Assembly: GCA_965603095.1 (NCBI GenBank)
Contig: CBFDBQ010000028.1
Coordinates: 1 to 27,090 of the forward strand
From: DAOVVL01 sp965603095
GTDB taxonomy: Bacteria; Pseudomonadota; Alphaproteobacteria; Rhodospirillales; Magnetovibrionaceae
Direction: 5' to 3'
Length of the DNA stretch: 27,090 bases
Part shown: positions 1 through 7,508 of the stretch, piece by piece
Layout of the letters: each line of letters starts with the position of its first letter
How positions within the stretch are numbered: position 1 is the first letter of the stretch
The notes under the pieces: model-generated
Seen by the model: the letters and a program-made list of their open reading frames with translations, nothing else
Database searches by the model: none
What the model was told of the DNA's origin: nothing
Made by a program: the position numbers and the translations under genes

Positions 1-1
1 A

Positions 2-1570
2 AAAGCAATAGAAAATGAAAATAATGAAGGCATGGTTCGCCTTAATGTGCAGGGAAACATCCTTACCCCGGTTGAAATTTCAGCCGATATTTTACGCGCT
101 TTAAAAGAACGTGCCGATGAAAGCCTTGGTGAAAGCGTTAGCAAGGCAGTTATTACAGTTCCTGCATATTTTGATGATGCCGGGCGGGTTGCAACCAAAG
201 ATGCGGCAAGGTTGGCCGGGTTAGAAGTTTTGCGTTTGGTTGCCGAACCCACGGCGGCGGCGCTTGCTTATGGCCTTGATGCCGGGGCCGAGGGTCTCTA
301 TGCGGTGTTTGATCTTGGCGGCGGTACCTTTGATGTATCTCTTTTGCGTATGCAAAAAGGCGTGTTTCAGGTGTTGGCAACCGGTGGCGATGCGGCATTG
401 GGTGGCGATGATTTTGATCATGCCGTTGCCGAGCATTTCCTCAGCCAGCGTACCGGTGAATTACATGAAAACGGTTTTTCCGCAGACGAAGCCAAGGTTG
501 CCTTGATGACAGCCCGCATAGCCAAGGAATGTCTAACCTCCGAAGAAAGTGGTGAATGGGTTATGGAGGCAGGCGGTGAAACATCGCGCCACAACCTTAG
601 CCGTGCCAAGCTAGAAGAACTAATCGGCCCGATGGTCAGCAATACAATTAAAATATGCTCCAATGTTTTAGATGATGGTGATATTTCAACCGATGAAATT
701 AAGGGCGTGGTGTTAGTTGGCGGTTCAACCCGGGTTCCATTGGTAAGAAAAAAAGTAAGGGAATTTTTTGGTAGCGAACCATTGGCGGATATTGACCCTG
801 ACGAGGTAGTCGCGCTGGGCGCGGCATTGCAAGCAGAGGCCCTGACCCAAGGGTCTGACACATTGTTGTTAGACGTTATTCCTTTGTCATTGGGGCTGGA
901 AACCATGGGTGGGCTGGTTGAAAAGGTTGTGCACAGAAACACAACCATACCAGTCGCCAAAGCCCAAGAATTTACCACCTTTCAGGATGGGCAAACCGCC
1001 ATGTCTATTCATGTGGTGCAGGGTGAACGTGAAATGGTCGAACAAAACCGTTCGTTGGCCCGTTTTAACCTGACTGGCATACCGCCAATGACAGCAGGGG
1101 CGGCCAGAATCAGAGTTACATTTCAGGTCGATGCCGATGGCTTGTTAAGGGTAAACGCCACCGAAGACAGCACCGGAATTGAAAGTCAGGTCGAGGTTAA
1201 GCCATCATATGGGCTGTCCGATGAAGAAATGGCTACCATGCTCAGGGCATCAATGGAGCACGCCAAGGGTGATATGGAGCTAAGGTTATTGACCGAGGCT
1301 AGGGTTGAGGCCGAACGCGCCATGAACGCGGTAGAGGCGGCATTGAAAGCCGATTGCTCACTTTTAGACGAAGGCGAGAAGTCCGCCATTGGCCGCCAAA
1401 TCGATGTGCTTATGGCCGCCTGTCGGGGAACTGACCGCGATTTGATAAACGCTGAAGCCGAAAACCTTGATACGGTTACTAAGCCATTTGCCGAAAAGCG
1501 TATGGATAAGGGCATTCGTAGCGCATTAAAAGGCGTTCAGGTGGACAAGCTAGAAAGCAATGATGATTAA
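2..1570 (+). CDS. hscA: Fe-S assembly chaperone HscA (5' truncated by window edge)
   Basis: HscA is a specialised Hsp70 that, with the J-protein HscB, uses ATP to release Fe-S clusters from the scaffold IscU in the cytoplasm. The reading frame is open from base 2, so the first ATG at 32 is internal; about 100 N-terminal residues lie outside the window. Visible Hsp70 signatures are VPAYFDD, EPTAAALAYG, the phosphate-binding DLGGGTFD (about bases 311-334) and GGSTRVP, then the substrate-binding domain opening with LLDVIPLSLGLETMGG and NTTIPVAKAQEFTTFQDGQ, which is typical of HscA rather than DnaK. The C-terminus lacks the long DnaK tail. The following fdx is the usual last gene of an isc operon, which supports HscA over DnaK. 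Family assignment is firm; the upstream isc genes are not visible. Confidence 0.93.
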   Translation, partial: KAIENENNEGMVRLNVQGNILTPVEISADILRALKERADESLGESVSKAVITVPAYFDDAGRVATKDAARLAGLEVLRLVAEPTAAALAYGLDAGAEGLYAVFDLGGGTFDVSLLRMQKGVFQVLATGGDAALGGDDFDHAVAEHFLSQRTGELHENGFSADEAKVALMTARIAKECLTSEESGEWVMEAGGETSRHNLSRAKLEELIGPMVSNTIKICSNVLDDGDISTDEIKGVVLVGGSTRVPLVRKKVREFFGSEPLADIDPDEVVALGAALQAEALTQGSDTLLLDVIPLSLGLETMGGLVEKVVHRNTTIPVAKAQEFTTFQDGQTAMSIHVVQGEREMVEQNRSLARFNLTGIPPMTAGAARIRVTFQVDADGLLRVNATEDSTGIESQVEVKPSYGLSDEEMATMLRASMEHAKGDMELRLLTEARVEAERAMNAVEAALKADCSLLDEGEKSAIGRQIDVLMAACRGTDRDLINAEAENLDTVTKPFAEKRMDKGIRSALKGVQVDKLESNDD

Positions 1571-1676
1571 GTCGCTTATGCGCTCTTGGCCCTTGCACCG
1601 TGGCAAAATGGGCTGTAATTAGACATTTAAATATTGAAACCAATCACTATCACTACCAAGCAGGAGCTACTTTCAA

Positions 1677-2009
1677 ATGCCAAAAATGACCTTTATCGAT
1701 TCCGACGGCAACGCCAAGGAAGTAGACGCCCCGGTTGGGCTTTCGGTTCTTGAAATTGCCCACAAGCATGGCTTTGACCTAGAAGGCGCGTGTGAAGGCT
1801 CGCTCGCTTGCTCAACCTGTCATGTGGTTGTTGATGATAAATGGTTTGAAAAATTAGCTGAGGCCACCGAAGAAGAGGAAGACATGCTCGACCTTGCATT
1901 TGGCCTTACCCATACCTCGCGTCTTGGCTGTCAGATTAAAATTACCGAAGAATTAGATGGCCTTACGGTTACCTTGCCTTCTGGCACCCGCAATATGCTG
2001 GTTGAATAG
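1677..2009 (+). CDS. fdx: ISC-type 2Fe-2S ferredoxin
   Basis: This 110-residue protein is an adrenodoxin-type [2Fe-2S] ferredoxin that supplies electrons during Fe-S cluster assembly. Four cluster ligands are visible: Cys39, Cys45, Cys48 and Cys85, in the CX5CX2C...C spacing of the ISC ferredoxins. The acidic stretch at residues 62-72 (AEATEEEEDML) corresponds to the partner-binding helix of the family. The start ATG has an AGGAG about 11 bases upstream, a longer gap than usual. It follows hscA by 106 bases in the same direction and is probably in the same operon; no iscX gene lies between or after them. It converges on the small gene ending at 2025. Confidence 0.95.
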   Translation: MPKMTFIDSDGNAKEVDAPVGLSVLEIAHKHGFDLEGACEGSLACSTCHVVVDDKWFEKLAEATEEEEDMLDLAFGLTHTSRLGCQIKITEELDGLTVTLPSGTRNMLVE

Positions 2010-2024
2010 CGCGATTAACAAAGA

Positions 2025-2240
2025 CTAATCGTCGTCATGGTCGTCGTCATAGTCATCATCTTCGCGCTCACCGCTACCAGTCCAGCCACCTTGAATAGCA
2101 GCATTATTTCCGCCGCCCCATCCGGCTTGGCCACCGCCGCCATTAGCCACCATGCCCAGTGCGAAAATGGCCGCAATTAGGCATACAACGATAAAGGCAA
2201 AAAATAGCATTCTGGCGCTTTGATCGGCATTTTGCTGCAT
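2025..2240 (-). CDS. Small single-span membrane protein with Gly-rich linker and poly-Asp tail
   Basis: I do not recognise a family. The predicted 71-residue protein has a short polar N-terminus, one hydrophobic segment (residues 10-33, MLFFAFIVVCLIAAIFALGMVANG), a Gly/Trp/Asn-rich linker, and a C-terminus ending EREDDDYDDDHDDD. The ATG at 2240 is chosen because AAGG lies about 9 bases upstream; an in-frame TTG at 2288 would add 16 residues. It is divergent from the DUF599 gene across a 112-base gap and convergent with fdx. The tail is coded by GAT/GAC repeats. Its very acidic tail suggests ion or basic-partner binding, which is inference. An open frame with a plausible ribosome site and membrane-protein composition supports it being real. 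Confidence 0.6.
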   Translation of the reverse strand: MQQNADQSARMLFFAFIVVCLIAAIFALGMVANGGGGQAGWGGGNNAAIQGGWTGSGEREDDDYDDDHDDD

Positions 2241-2352
2241 AATTTGATACCTTTTTGATGATAGCCTTGTTGCCCCAATTGTGGACAAAACCCTTGGGAA
2301 GGAATATAGCCTGTTCAGTCATTTAATTGAAGAGTTGATGGAATAAGCCCTG

Positions 2353-3066
2353 ATGTTAAGCACCGTTGGCACTACCAATATTATAGTTCTGGGATGGTTC
2401 GCATTTTGCTGGGTCGGATATACCCTTTATGCCGATAACATCAGCAAGGGCCGCCATACCTTGCTTTCGGCCATGCGTAACAAGCGTGAATTGTGGATGC
2501 ACCGTATGATGGAGCGCGAAAACCGCATGGTTGACGCAAACATCATGGCGACCCTAATGCGCAGCGTTTCTCTTTTTGCATCAACCACCATATTCATATT
2601 GGCTGGTCTGCTTGCGGTACTTGGTTCAGCCGACAAGGCACAGGCATTATTAAAAGAAATACCGTTTGCAGTTTTTAACACCTCGACCCAGTGGGAAATA
2701 AAAATCCTGCTTTTATTAGTTATTTTTGTTTATTCATTTTTCAAATTTGCGTGGGCATTACGCCAATTTAATTATGCCATTGTTTTATTAGGCGCGGCCC
2801 CACCGGTAGAAGAAGCAAAAACAGAAAGTGCAAATGAGTTTGCCGCCGCTAATGCCAGCGTAATTACCCTTGCGGTGCTGAACTTTAACCGCGGCCTTCG
2901 GGCATATTATTTTGGGCTGGCGGTGCTTAGCTGGTTTATACATCCGATATTATTTGCGCTTGCAACACTTTGGGTTGTGGCGGTTCTTTATCGTCGTGAA
3001 TTTATGTCCAAAACTTTGGACTGCCTTTCAAATGTTCCCGTACCAGAAGATTTTGGAAAAAAGTAA
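2353..3066 (+). CDS. DUF599-family membrane protein
   Basis: A 237-residue integral membrane protein that I assign to the DUF599 family, whose biochemical function is unknown. Hydrophobic spans are visible near residues 7-27, 70-92, 115-135 and 185-220, with a conserved-looking cytoplasmic stretch after span 1 containing RNKRELWMHRMMERENRMVDA, followed by ATLMRS. The start is the ATG after GATGGAATAAGCCCTG; no strong Shine-Dalgarno is seen. mnmA begins 37 bases after its stop, so the two may be co-transcribed, but nothing in the sequence links their jobs. Confidence 0.8.
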   Translation: MLSTVGTTNIIVLGWFAFCWVGYTLYADNISKGRHTLLSAMRNKRELWMHRMMERENRMVDANIMATLMRSVSLFASTTIFILAGLLAVLGSADKAQALLKEIPFAVFNTSTQWEIKILLLLVIFVYSFFKFAWALRQFNYAIVLLGAAPPVEEAKTESANEFAAANASVITLAVLNFNRGLRAYYFGLAVLSWFIHPILFALATLWVVAVLYRREFMSKTLDCLSNVPVPEDFGKK

Positions 3067-3103
3067 GGGTTGTTTCCCATTATGGGCCAACTATATATGT
3101 TTA

Positions 3104-4216
3104 ATGGAACTTGAACTCCCACCCTCTGCCACAGAAAAACCCGCAGCCGAAACGCGGGTGGTTGTTGCCATGTCCGGCGGGGTAGACTCATCCGTTGCCG
3201 CAGCATTGTTAAAAGAAAAAGGTTATGACGTTATTGGCGTTACCATGCAGCTTTATGATCATGGTGCGGCTATTGAAAAACCGGGAACATGTTGTGCCGG
3301 ACGCGATATTTTAGATGCCCGCCGCGTCGCAGACGTATTAGACATTCCCCATTATGTAATGGATTTTGAAACTCGCTTTCGCGAAGCGGTTATGGAGCCG
3401 TTTGCCAACAGCTATCTTGGTGGCGAAACACCCATACCATGCGTTACCTGTAACGATACCATAAAATTTTCAGACCTTCTTTCCCGCGCGCGCGAACTAG
3501 GTGCCGATGCACTGGTAACCGGGCATTATGTTCGCCGGGGCGACGGGGCAGGCGGGGCACATCTTTTAAAAGGTGTCGATGATGGTCGCGATCAGAGCTA
3601 TTTTTTATTTTCAACGCCCAAGAGCGCATTAGAGCAATTGTGGTTTCCATTGGGTGCCGCCAGCAAGGATGAAACACGGGCTGAGGCTGTCCGCCTTGGC
3701 CTGCCGGTGGCCAGCAAACCCGATAGTCAGGATATATGTTTCGTTCCCGAAGGGCGCTATCTCGACGTTATTGAAAAACTAAAACCGGGCGCGCATCGCC
3801 CTGGCGATATTGTTGACATAGATGGAAACGTATTGGGCAGGCATGATGGAATAATTGGTTTTACCGTTGGTCAGCGAAAAGGAATTGGCATTGCCGCGCC
3901 CGATCCGCTTTATGTTATTTCGGTTGATAGCGAAAATGCCCGCGTAACCGTTGGGGCAAAAGATGCATTGCTAAAAAGCAACCTAACCATTCGCAACATT
4001 AACTGGTTGGGCGATGGCAAAACCATGTCCGAAGGTGGGTTTGATTGCACGGTCAAACTGCGTTCGGCCCAACCCGCCATTGGGGCGCATATATCACCAC
4101 TGGCCGATGGGCGGGCCGAGGTTCGGTTGGAACAGCCATTTGCGGCAATTGCCCCGGGGCAAGCTTGTGTTTTTTATTCAGCCGATCGCATGTTGGGTGG
4201 CGGCTGGATAGAATAA
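3104..4216 (+). CDS. mnmA: tRNA-specific 2-thiouridylase MnmA
   Basis: MnmA makes the 2-thio group of wobble uridine 34 in tRNA-Lys, Glu and Gln, adenylating the base with ATP and then transferring a persulfide sulfur. The 370-residue length is normal. The PP-loop SGGVDSS sits at residues 24-30; the catalytic cysteine is Cys116 in PCVTCN, and the persulfide cysteine is Cys212 in SQDICF. HDGIIGFTVGQRKGIGI is the conserved central region. The frame is open further upstream to 2912, inside the DUF599 gene, but that extension has no MnmA-like sequence, so the ATG at 3104 is preferred; it has no clear ribosome site. The essential sulfur donor chain begins with IscS, so the isc genes upstream are functionally connected. 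Confidence 0.95.
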   Translation: MELELPPSATEKPAAETRVVVAMSGGVDSSVAAALLKEKGYDVIGVTMQLYDHGAAIEKPGTCCAGRDILDARRVADVLDIPHYVMDFETRFREAVMEPFANSYLGGETPIPCVTCNDTIKFSDLLSRARELGADALVTGHYVRRGDGAGGAHLLKGVDDGRDQSYFLFSTPKSALEQLWFPLGAASKDETRAEAVRLGLPVASKPDSQDICFVPEGRYLDVIEKLKPGAHRPGDIVDIDGNVLGRHDGIIGFTVGQRKGIGIAAPDPLYVISVDSENARVTVGAKDALLKSNLTIRNINWLGDGKTMSEGGFDCTVKLRSAQPAIGAHISPLADGRAEVRLEQPFAAIAPGQACVFYSADRMLGGGWIE

Positions 4217-4268
4217 CCTCCAATGGTTACCTAAAAAAATTATCTGATTTTTCAATTGATTAGTTACT

Positions 4269-4294
4269 TGCGGGCCATCACTTGAGTGACCGCA
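4269..4294 (+). repeat. Imperfect hairpin in the leader of the 50-aa peptide gene
   Basis: TGCGG (4269-4273) pairs with CCGCA (4290-4294), and inside it TCAC (4278-4281) pairs with GTGA (4286-4289) around a TTGA loop; four bases GCCA bulge on the left side. It lies between mnmA and the small membrane peptide gene. An 8-bp palindrome ACCATGGT follows at 4302-4309. Whether it acts as RNA or as an operator is unknown. Confidence 0.4.
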
Positions 4295-4320
4295 GATGAA
4301 CACCATGGTATTATTTTCGC

Positions 4321-4344
4321 CTGTTCGGAAATGCTTCCGGACAG
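4321..4344 (+). promoter_or_regulatory. 10-bp leader hairpin upstream of 50-aa membrane peptide
   Basis: CTGTTCGGAA and TTCCGGACAG form a 10-bp stem (one G-U pair) closed by the tetraloop ATGC. It lies 22 bases before the AAGGAGG ribosome site and has no T-tract after it, so it is not an intrinsic terminator for mnmA. It may stabilise the mRNA or control translation. A possible 21-codon leader frame (4296-4361) runs through it and stops just before the ribosome site, but has no good ribosome site of its own. Confidence 0.5.
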
Positions 4345-4379
4345 ATTGCCTATCCCGGTAATTAGAAAGGAGGCTTAAA

Positions 4380-4532
4380 ATGCAACCTTATATTCCGGAA
4401 TACACAGCATACTTCAAAGGTGCCCCAGCTCGTAGACATTGGCCACTTGCCATGTTGTTGCCAATTGGCATTACCGCGTTAATTGCGGGCGTAGCATTTA
4501 TCGTAATGGTAATTGGAATGTCATTTATGTGA
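4380..4532 (+). CDS. 50-aa single-span membrane peptide, strong RBS
   Basis: This short gene encodes 50 residues: a polar aromatic N-terminus (MQPYIPEYTAYFKGAPARRH) and one hydrophobic span from about residue 21 to 50 ending ...VIGMSFM. A perfect Shine-Dalgarno AAGGAGG (4367-4373) lies 6 bases before the ATG, and a textbook terminator follows at 4561-4594, so it is its own short transcript or the end of one. I do not recognise a family. It resembles in layout the small accessory subunits of respiratory complexes, but the sequence does not match the aa3-oxidase subunit IV pattern I know, so function is open. It is shorter than most gene finders accept. Confidence 0.75.
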   Translation: MQPYIPEYTAYFKGAPARRHWPLAMLLPIGITALIAGVAFIVMVIGMSFM

Positions 4533-4560
4533 CAGGGTATATACACAACCGAATAAAACT

Positions 4561-4594
4561 AACCCCTTCACCCCCCCAAGAAGGGGTTTTTTTT
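4561..4594 (+). terminator. Rho-independent terminator after the 50-aa peptide
   Basis: AACCCCTTC (4561-4569) pairs perfectly with GAAGGGGTT (4580-4588) around a C-rich 10-base loop, followed by a T8 run (4587-4594). It ends the plus-strand transcript. On the other strand a weaker T-rich stretch follows, so it may also stop the convergent atm1 transcript, which ends at 4601. Confidence 0.9.
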
Positions 4595-4600
4595 GCTTGT

Positions 4601-6493
4601 TTATGACGGCTTGAGCGCAAGCCCTGCTAACTCATCGTCAAGCTCGCCACTTTGCACCAGCGTTTCAAGCGCCCGGTCGGCTTCTTGTTGGCGTTTCCAC
4701 ATTGATGAATAATGTCCACCAAGAGACAGTAATTCATTGTGGGTGCCGCGCTCTTGTATTTGGCCATCGCCCAGAACCAGTATTTCGTTGGCATCGATTA
4801 CAGTAGAAAGACGGTGTGCCACCACCAACGTTGTATGGCCAGCCGAAACATCACGGAGCGAGCTTTGGATTTCTTTTTCGGTGTGGGTATCCAGTGCCGA
4901 TGTGGCTTCGTCAAATACCAAAATACTTGGGCGTTTCAAAATTGTTCGGGCAATGGCAACCCGCTGTTTTTCACCACCGGAAAGTTTAAGCCCGCGCTCG
5001 CCAACTACGCTTTGGTACCCATCGGGAAGGCTCATTACAAAATCATGTATTTGTGCAAGACGGGCGGCTTGTTCTACCTCTGCCGGGCTGGCATTGGTTC
5101 GCCCATAGGCGATATTGTAATATATGGTGTCGTTAAAAAGCACCGTGTCTTGCGGAACAATGCCTATTGCACTGCGGAGCGAGCTTTGCGATATGTCACG
5201 AATATCTTGCCCGTCAATTTTAATATTTCCATCACTAACGTCATAAAACCTGAACAATAAACGCGAAAGGGTTGATTTTCCTGCGCCGGATGCACCAACC
5301 ACGGCAACGGTGTTGCCGGCGGGTATGGTAAATGAAACCCCATTCAGCACAGACCTGCGTGGGTCATAGGCAAAGGAAACATTATTAAATTCAACCATTC
5401 CACCATTTATGTTTATGGCAGGGGCCGATGGTTTATCGATAACTTCTTCATCTTCACCCAACAATGAAAACATTGCTTCCATATCGGTTAGGGAATGTTT
5501 TATTTCACGGTAAACCGAGCCTAGGAAATTCAATGGTAAGTACAACTGCAATAGGAATGTATTGACCAATACAAAATCACCTATGGTCATGGATCCGTTG
5601 GATACACCACGGGCCGCCATTAACATTACTATTGTGACGCCAATGGCAATTACCGCACCTTGTCCGGTATTTAATATTGATAGTGATATTTTGCTTTTTA
5701 CCGCCGCTTCTTCATACGAAGAAAGGGCCTGATTAAATCTATTGGCTTCGTGTTCTTCGTTGCCAAAATATTTTACCGTTTCGTAATTAAGCAACGAATC
5801 AATTGCTTTGGTGTGGGCTTTTGAATCATTTTCGTTCATCTGGCGGCGGAAACGATTGCGCCATTCGGTTATTAGAACCGTCCAGGTGATATAAATTGCA
5901 ATTGTCAGCATGGTAACAATTGCAAATTCTATATCAAGCATCCCCCATAACAATACAGCCACCATAATTATTTCCAACAGCGTCGGCGCAACATTGAAAA
6001 GAACAATGCGAATTACAAACTCAATCCCGCGTGTTCCCCGTTCAATTGCCCGTGACAATCCACCGGTTTGACGGTCAAGATGAAACCTAAGAGATAGCCT
6101 GTGCAGGTGCTTAAACGTTCTAAGCGCCGCTTCGCGTACCGCGTATTCACCAACGCGGGCAAATATTGCGCCCTGCAATTCGCGAAATAAAAGCGACACC
6201 GTTCTGGCCGCGCCATAGGCCAGCAAAAGCAATATGGGAACACCAGCCCAGCTATTAAGGGCAAGGGCCGCCTTATCGGTGGGCAGTGAAAGCGCATCCA
6301 CGGTGTATTTAAGTATGACCGGGACCAAAACCGTCATTACCTTGGCCGCCGCCAGCAAAAACATTGAAATTATAACACGCAAGCGCAGGTCAGCCCGACC
6401 CTCTGGCCATAAATAGGGCAATAGGGTTTTGACGGTTTCAAAATCCCCCGGGCGGGAATTTTCAGATGGCGGTGGCTGGCTATTGGGGCGCAT
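4601..6493 (-). CDS. Atm1-type ABC exporter (glutathione/persulfide, metal detoxification)
   Basis: A 630-residue half-transporter: a six-helix membrane domain (about residues 35-335) fused to an ATPase domain. It closely resembles the bacterial homologue of mitochondrial Atm1/ABCB7, including NaAtm1 of Novosphingobium: TVKTLLPYLWPEGRADLRLR at the start, then LRFHLDRQTGGLSRAIERGT, ITEWRNRFRR and SLLNYETVKYFGNE. Walker A is GASGAGKST (400-408), the signature LSGGEKQ (504-510), Walker B ILVFDEATSALD (524-535) and the H-loop His560. The family exports glutathione conjugates and glutathione persulfide and has a role in heavy-metal tolerance and Fe-S biogenesis outside mitochondria. It works as a homodimer in the inner membrane. 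No strong ribosome site precedes the ATG; three 10-bp direct repeats lie right upstream. Confidence 0.92.
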   Translation of the reverse strand: MRPNSQPPPSENSRPGDFETVKTLLPYLWPEGRADLRLRVIISMFLLAAAKVMTVLVPVILKYTVDALSLPTDKAALALNSWAGVPILLLLAYGAARTVSLLFRELQGAIFARVGEYAVREAALRTFKHLHRLSLRFHLDRQTGGLSRAIERGTRGIEFVIRIVLFNVAPTLLEIIMVAVLLWGMLDIEFAIVTMLTIAIYITWTVLITEWRNRFRRQMNENDSKAHTKAIDSLLNYETVKYFGNEEHEANRFNQALSSYEEAAVKSKISLSILNTGQGAVIAIGVTIVMLMAARGVSNGSMTIGDFVLVNTFLLQLYLPLNFLGSVYREIKHSLTDMEAMFSLLGEDEEVIDKPSAPAININGGMVEFNNVSFAYDPRRSVLNGVSFTIPAGNTVAVVGASGAGKSTLSRLLFRFYDVSDGNIKIDGQDIRDISQSSLRSAIGIVPQDTVLFNDTIYYNIAYGRTNASPAEVEQAARLAQIHDFVMSLPDGYQSVVGERGLKLSGGEKQRVAIARTILKRPSILVFDEATSALDTHTEKEIQSSLRDVSAGHTTLVVAHRLSTVIDANEILVLGDGQIQERGTHNELLSLGGHYSSMWKRQQEADRALETLVQSGELDDELAGLALKPS

Positions 6494-6497
6494 TAAA

Positions 6498-6527
6498 TCA
6501 GGCTTTCTCAGGCGTTGTCAGGCGTTG
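6498..6527 (-). repeat. Three 10-bp direct repeats upstream of the Atm1-type gene
   Basis: On the plus strand the copies are TCAGGCTTTC, TCAGGCGTTG and TCAGGCGTTG, in perfect head-to-tail register; read toward the gene they are CAACGCCTGA twice and GAAAGCCTGA. The last copy ends 4 bases before the ATG at 6493. The 10-base period equals about one helical turn, as at sites bound by stacked regulators, but a regulator is not identified. Confidence 0.65.
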
Positions 6528-6528
6528 G

Positions 6529-6542
6529 CCAGCATTAGCTGG
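6529..6542. promoter_or_regulatory. Inverted repeat CCAGC-ATTA-GCTGG upstream of the Atm1-type gene
   Basis: Two 5-bp arms around ATTA lie directly beside the 10-bp repeats, in the leader or promoter of the exporter gene. It could be an operator half-site pair or a small RNA hairpin; five-base arms can occur by chance. Confidence 0.3.
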
Positions 6543-6621
6543 TATCGGGTTATGGAGAATAGCCAATATAGCGCATATGGGATTTTTTAGATGATTTAAT
6601 CGCACCCTGGGTACGGCAAGC

Positions 6622-6804
6622 CTAGACGACTTTGGCTTTTTCCGCATCAAAATGATCGGTCATGGCAAGTATGGCCTCAACCGCCAAGCGGGCGCGGGCA
6701 TGAACATTTTCTGCTTCTTGTGGGATGTTGCAGTTAAGTTCGGACAATGAAACCTTGGCTATTTCTGCCTGCCTGCGTATCAAGAGCATTTCGTTATTAT
6801 TCAT
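6622..6804 (-). CDS. Hypothetical 60-aa soluble protein
   Basis: I do not recognise this protein. The 60 residues have no signal peptide or membrane span and look like two amphipathic helices (LLIRRQAEIAKVSLSELN and ARARLAVEAILAMTDHFDAE). The ATG at 6804 has GGGGAA about 6 bases upstream; the frame is open upstream to 6867 but that part has no ribosome site. A perfect TATAAT hexamer on the minus strand (6838-6833) could be a -10 box giving a short leader, although no matching -35 is visible. It sits between the exporter and the parvulin, same strand, with 200-base gaps, so an operon is not obvious. Confidence 0.6.
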   Translation of the reverse strand: MNNNEMLLIRRQAEIAKVSLSELNCNIPQEAENVHARARLAVEAILAMTDHFDAEKAKVV

Positions 6805-7007
6805 CTTCCGTTCCCCAAATGACGTTTTTTTAATTATATTGCGAAAAATACAAGCGGAGGAAATCATTGCTTCACATATATTGTTAATATGTTTTACAAC
6901 GTTGAAATTGCTGGATAATTACCGAATTATAAATGAATGACAGAGACGTTCACACACAGTGATTGCGCGCAAAAACAACCACCATTCATGCGAATCGGAT
7001 AATTAAA

Positions 7008-7328
7008 TTAAGCAGTGCGATGGATAATATGATAGCCGAACGCAGTTTCAACAACGTCGGTTACTTCATCAATATCAAGATCAAAGGCGGCATCTTCAAA
7101 TTTTTTAACCATCTGGTTGCGACCAAAGCTCCCAAGGTCGCCACCTTTTTCACTTGATGGGCAATCAGAATGTTTTCCTGCCAGTTCAGCAAAATCTGCG
7201 CCATCATCAAGCTGTGATTTTAAATCATCGATTAAAGTTTTGGCATCATCTTTTGACCTGTCAGAGCTAGAGCGCATGGACCCATCATACATTAACAAAA
7301 TGTGGGAACAGCTTATGGAATCTGGCAT
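7008..7328 (-). CDS. Single-domain parvulin peptidyl-prolyl isomerase (PpiC type)
   Basis: This 106-residue protein is a stand-alone cytoplasmic parvulin, a cis-trans prolyl isomerase helping protein folding. It resembles PpiC of Escherichia coli in length (about 93 residues). Recognisable parvulin motifs are CSHILL near the start (residues 7-12), HSDCPSSEKGGDLGSFGRNQM (53-73), FEDAAFDL (77-84) and AFGYHIIHR (96-104). His9 and His100 are in the positions of the family's active-site histidines. An AGGAG lies about 7 bases before the ATG at 7328, which decides this start over an upstream in-frame one at 7430. There is no signal peptide. It is divergent from the radical SAM gene across 180 bases. 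Confidence 0.88.
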   Translation of the reverse strand: MPDSISCSHILLMYDGSMRSSSDRSKDDAKTLIDDLKSQLDDGADFAELAGKHSDCPSSEKGGDLGSFGRNQMVKKFEDAAFDLDIDEVTDVVETAFGYHIIHRTA

Positions 7329-7508
7329 TTTTATTCTCCTATTTGGCATTGTAAATGTGGGCATCTTTGCCGCTTTGGGACAAATTACACCAGAAATTGG
7401 GCAATGGAAGGGAAAAGCTGAAAAAAACATCAGTTATGGCAAAATTGAGGTGTTTTTTATGGATATTGATTTTTTTGACCCAGCAAAACATTGTGTCACA
7501 ATGGCCCA

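Noticed and set aside
418..978. 186-codon open frame antisense to hscA
   Set aside because: It lies wholly inside the chaperone gene on the other strand, has low-complexity Ser/Thr-rich translation, and no recognisable motif.
2912..3103. In-frame extension of mnmA upstream of its ATG
   Set aside because: The added residues are out-of-frame readings of the DUF599 gene and resemble no MnmA N-terminus.
4321..4344. 10-bp hairpin as the terminator of mnmA
   Set aside because: No T-run follows the stem, and it lies just before a strong ribosome site, so a leader role is more likely.
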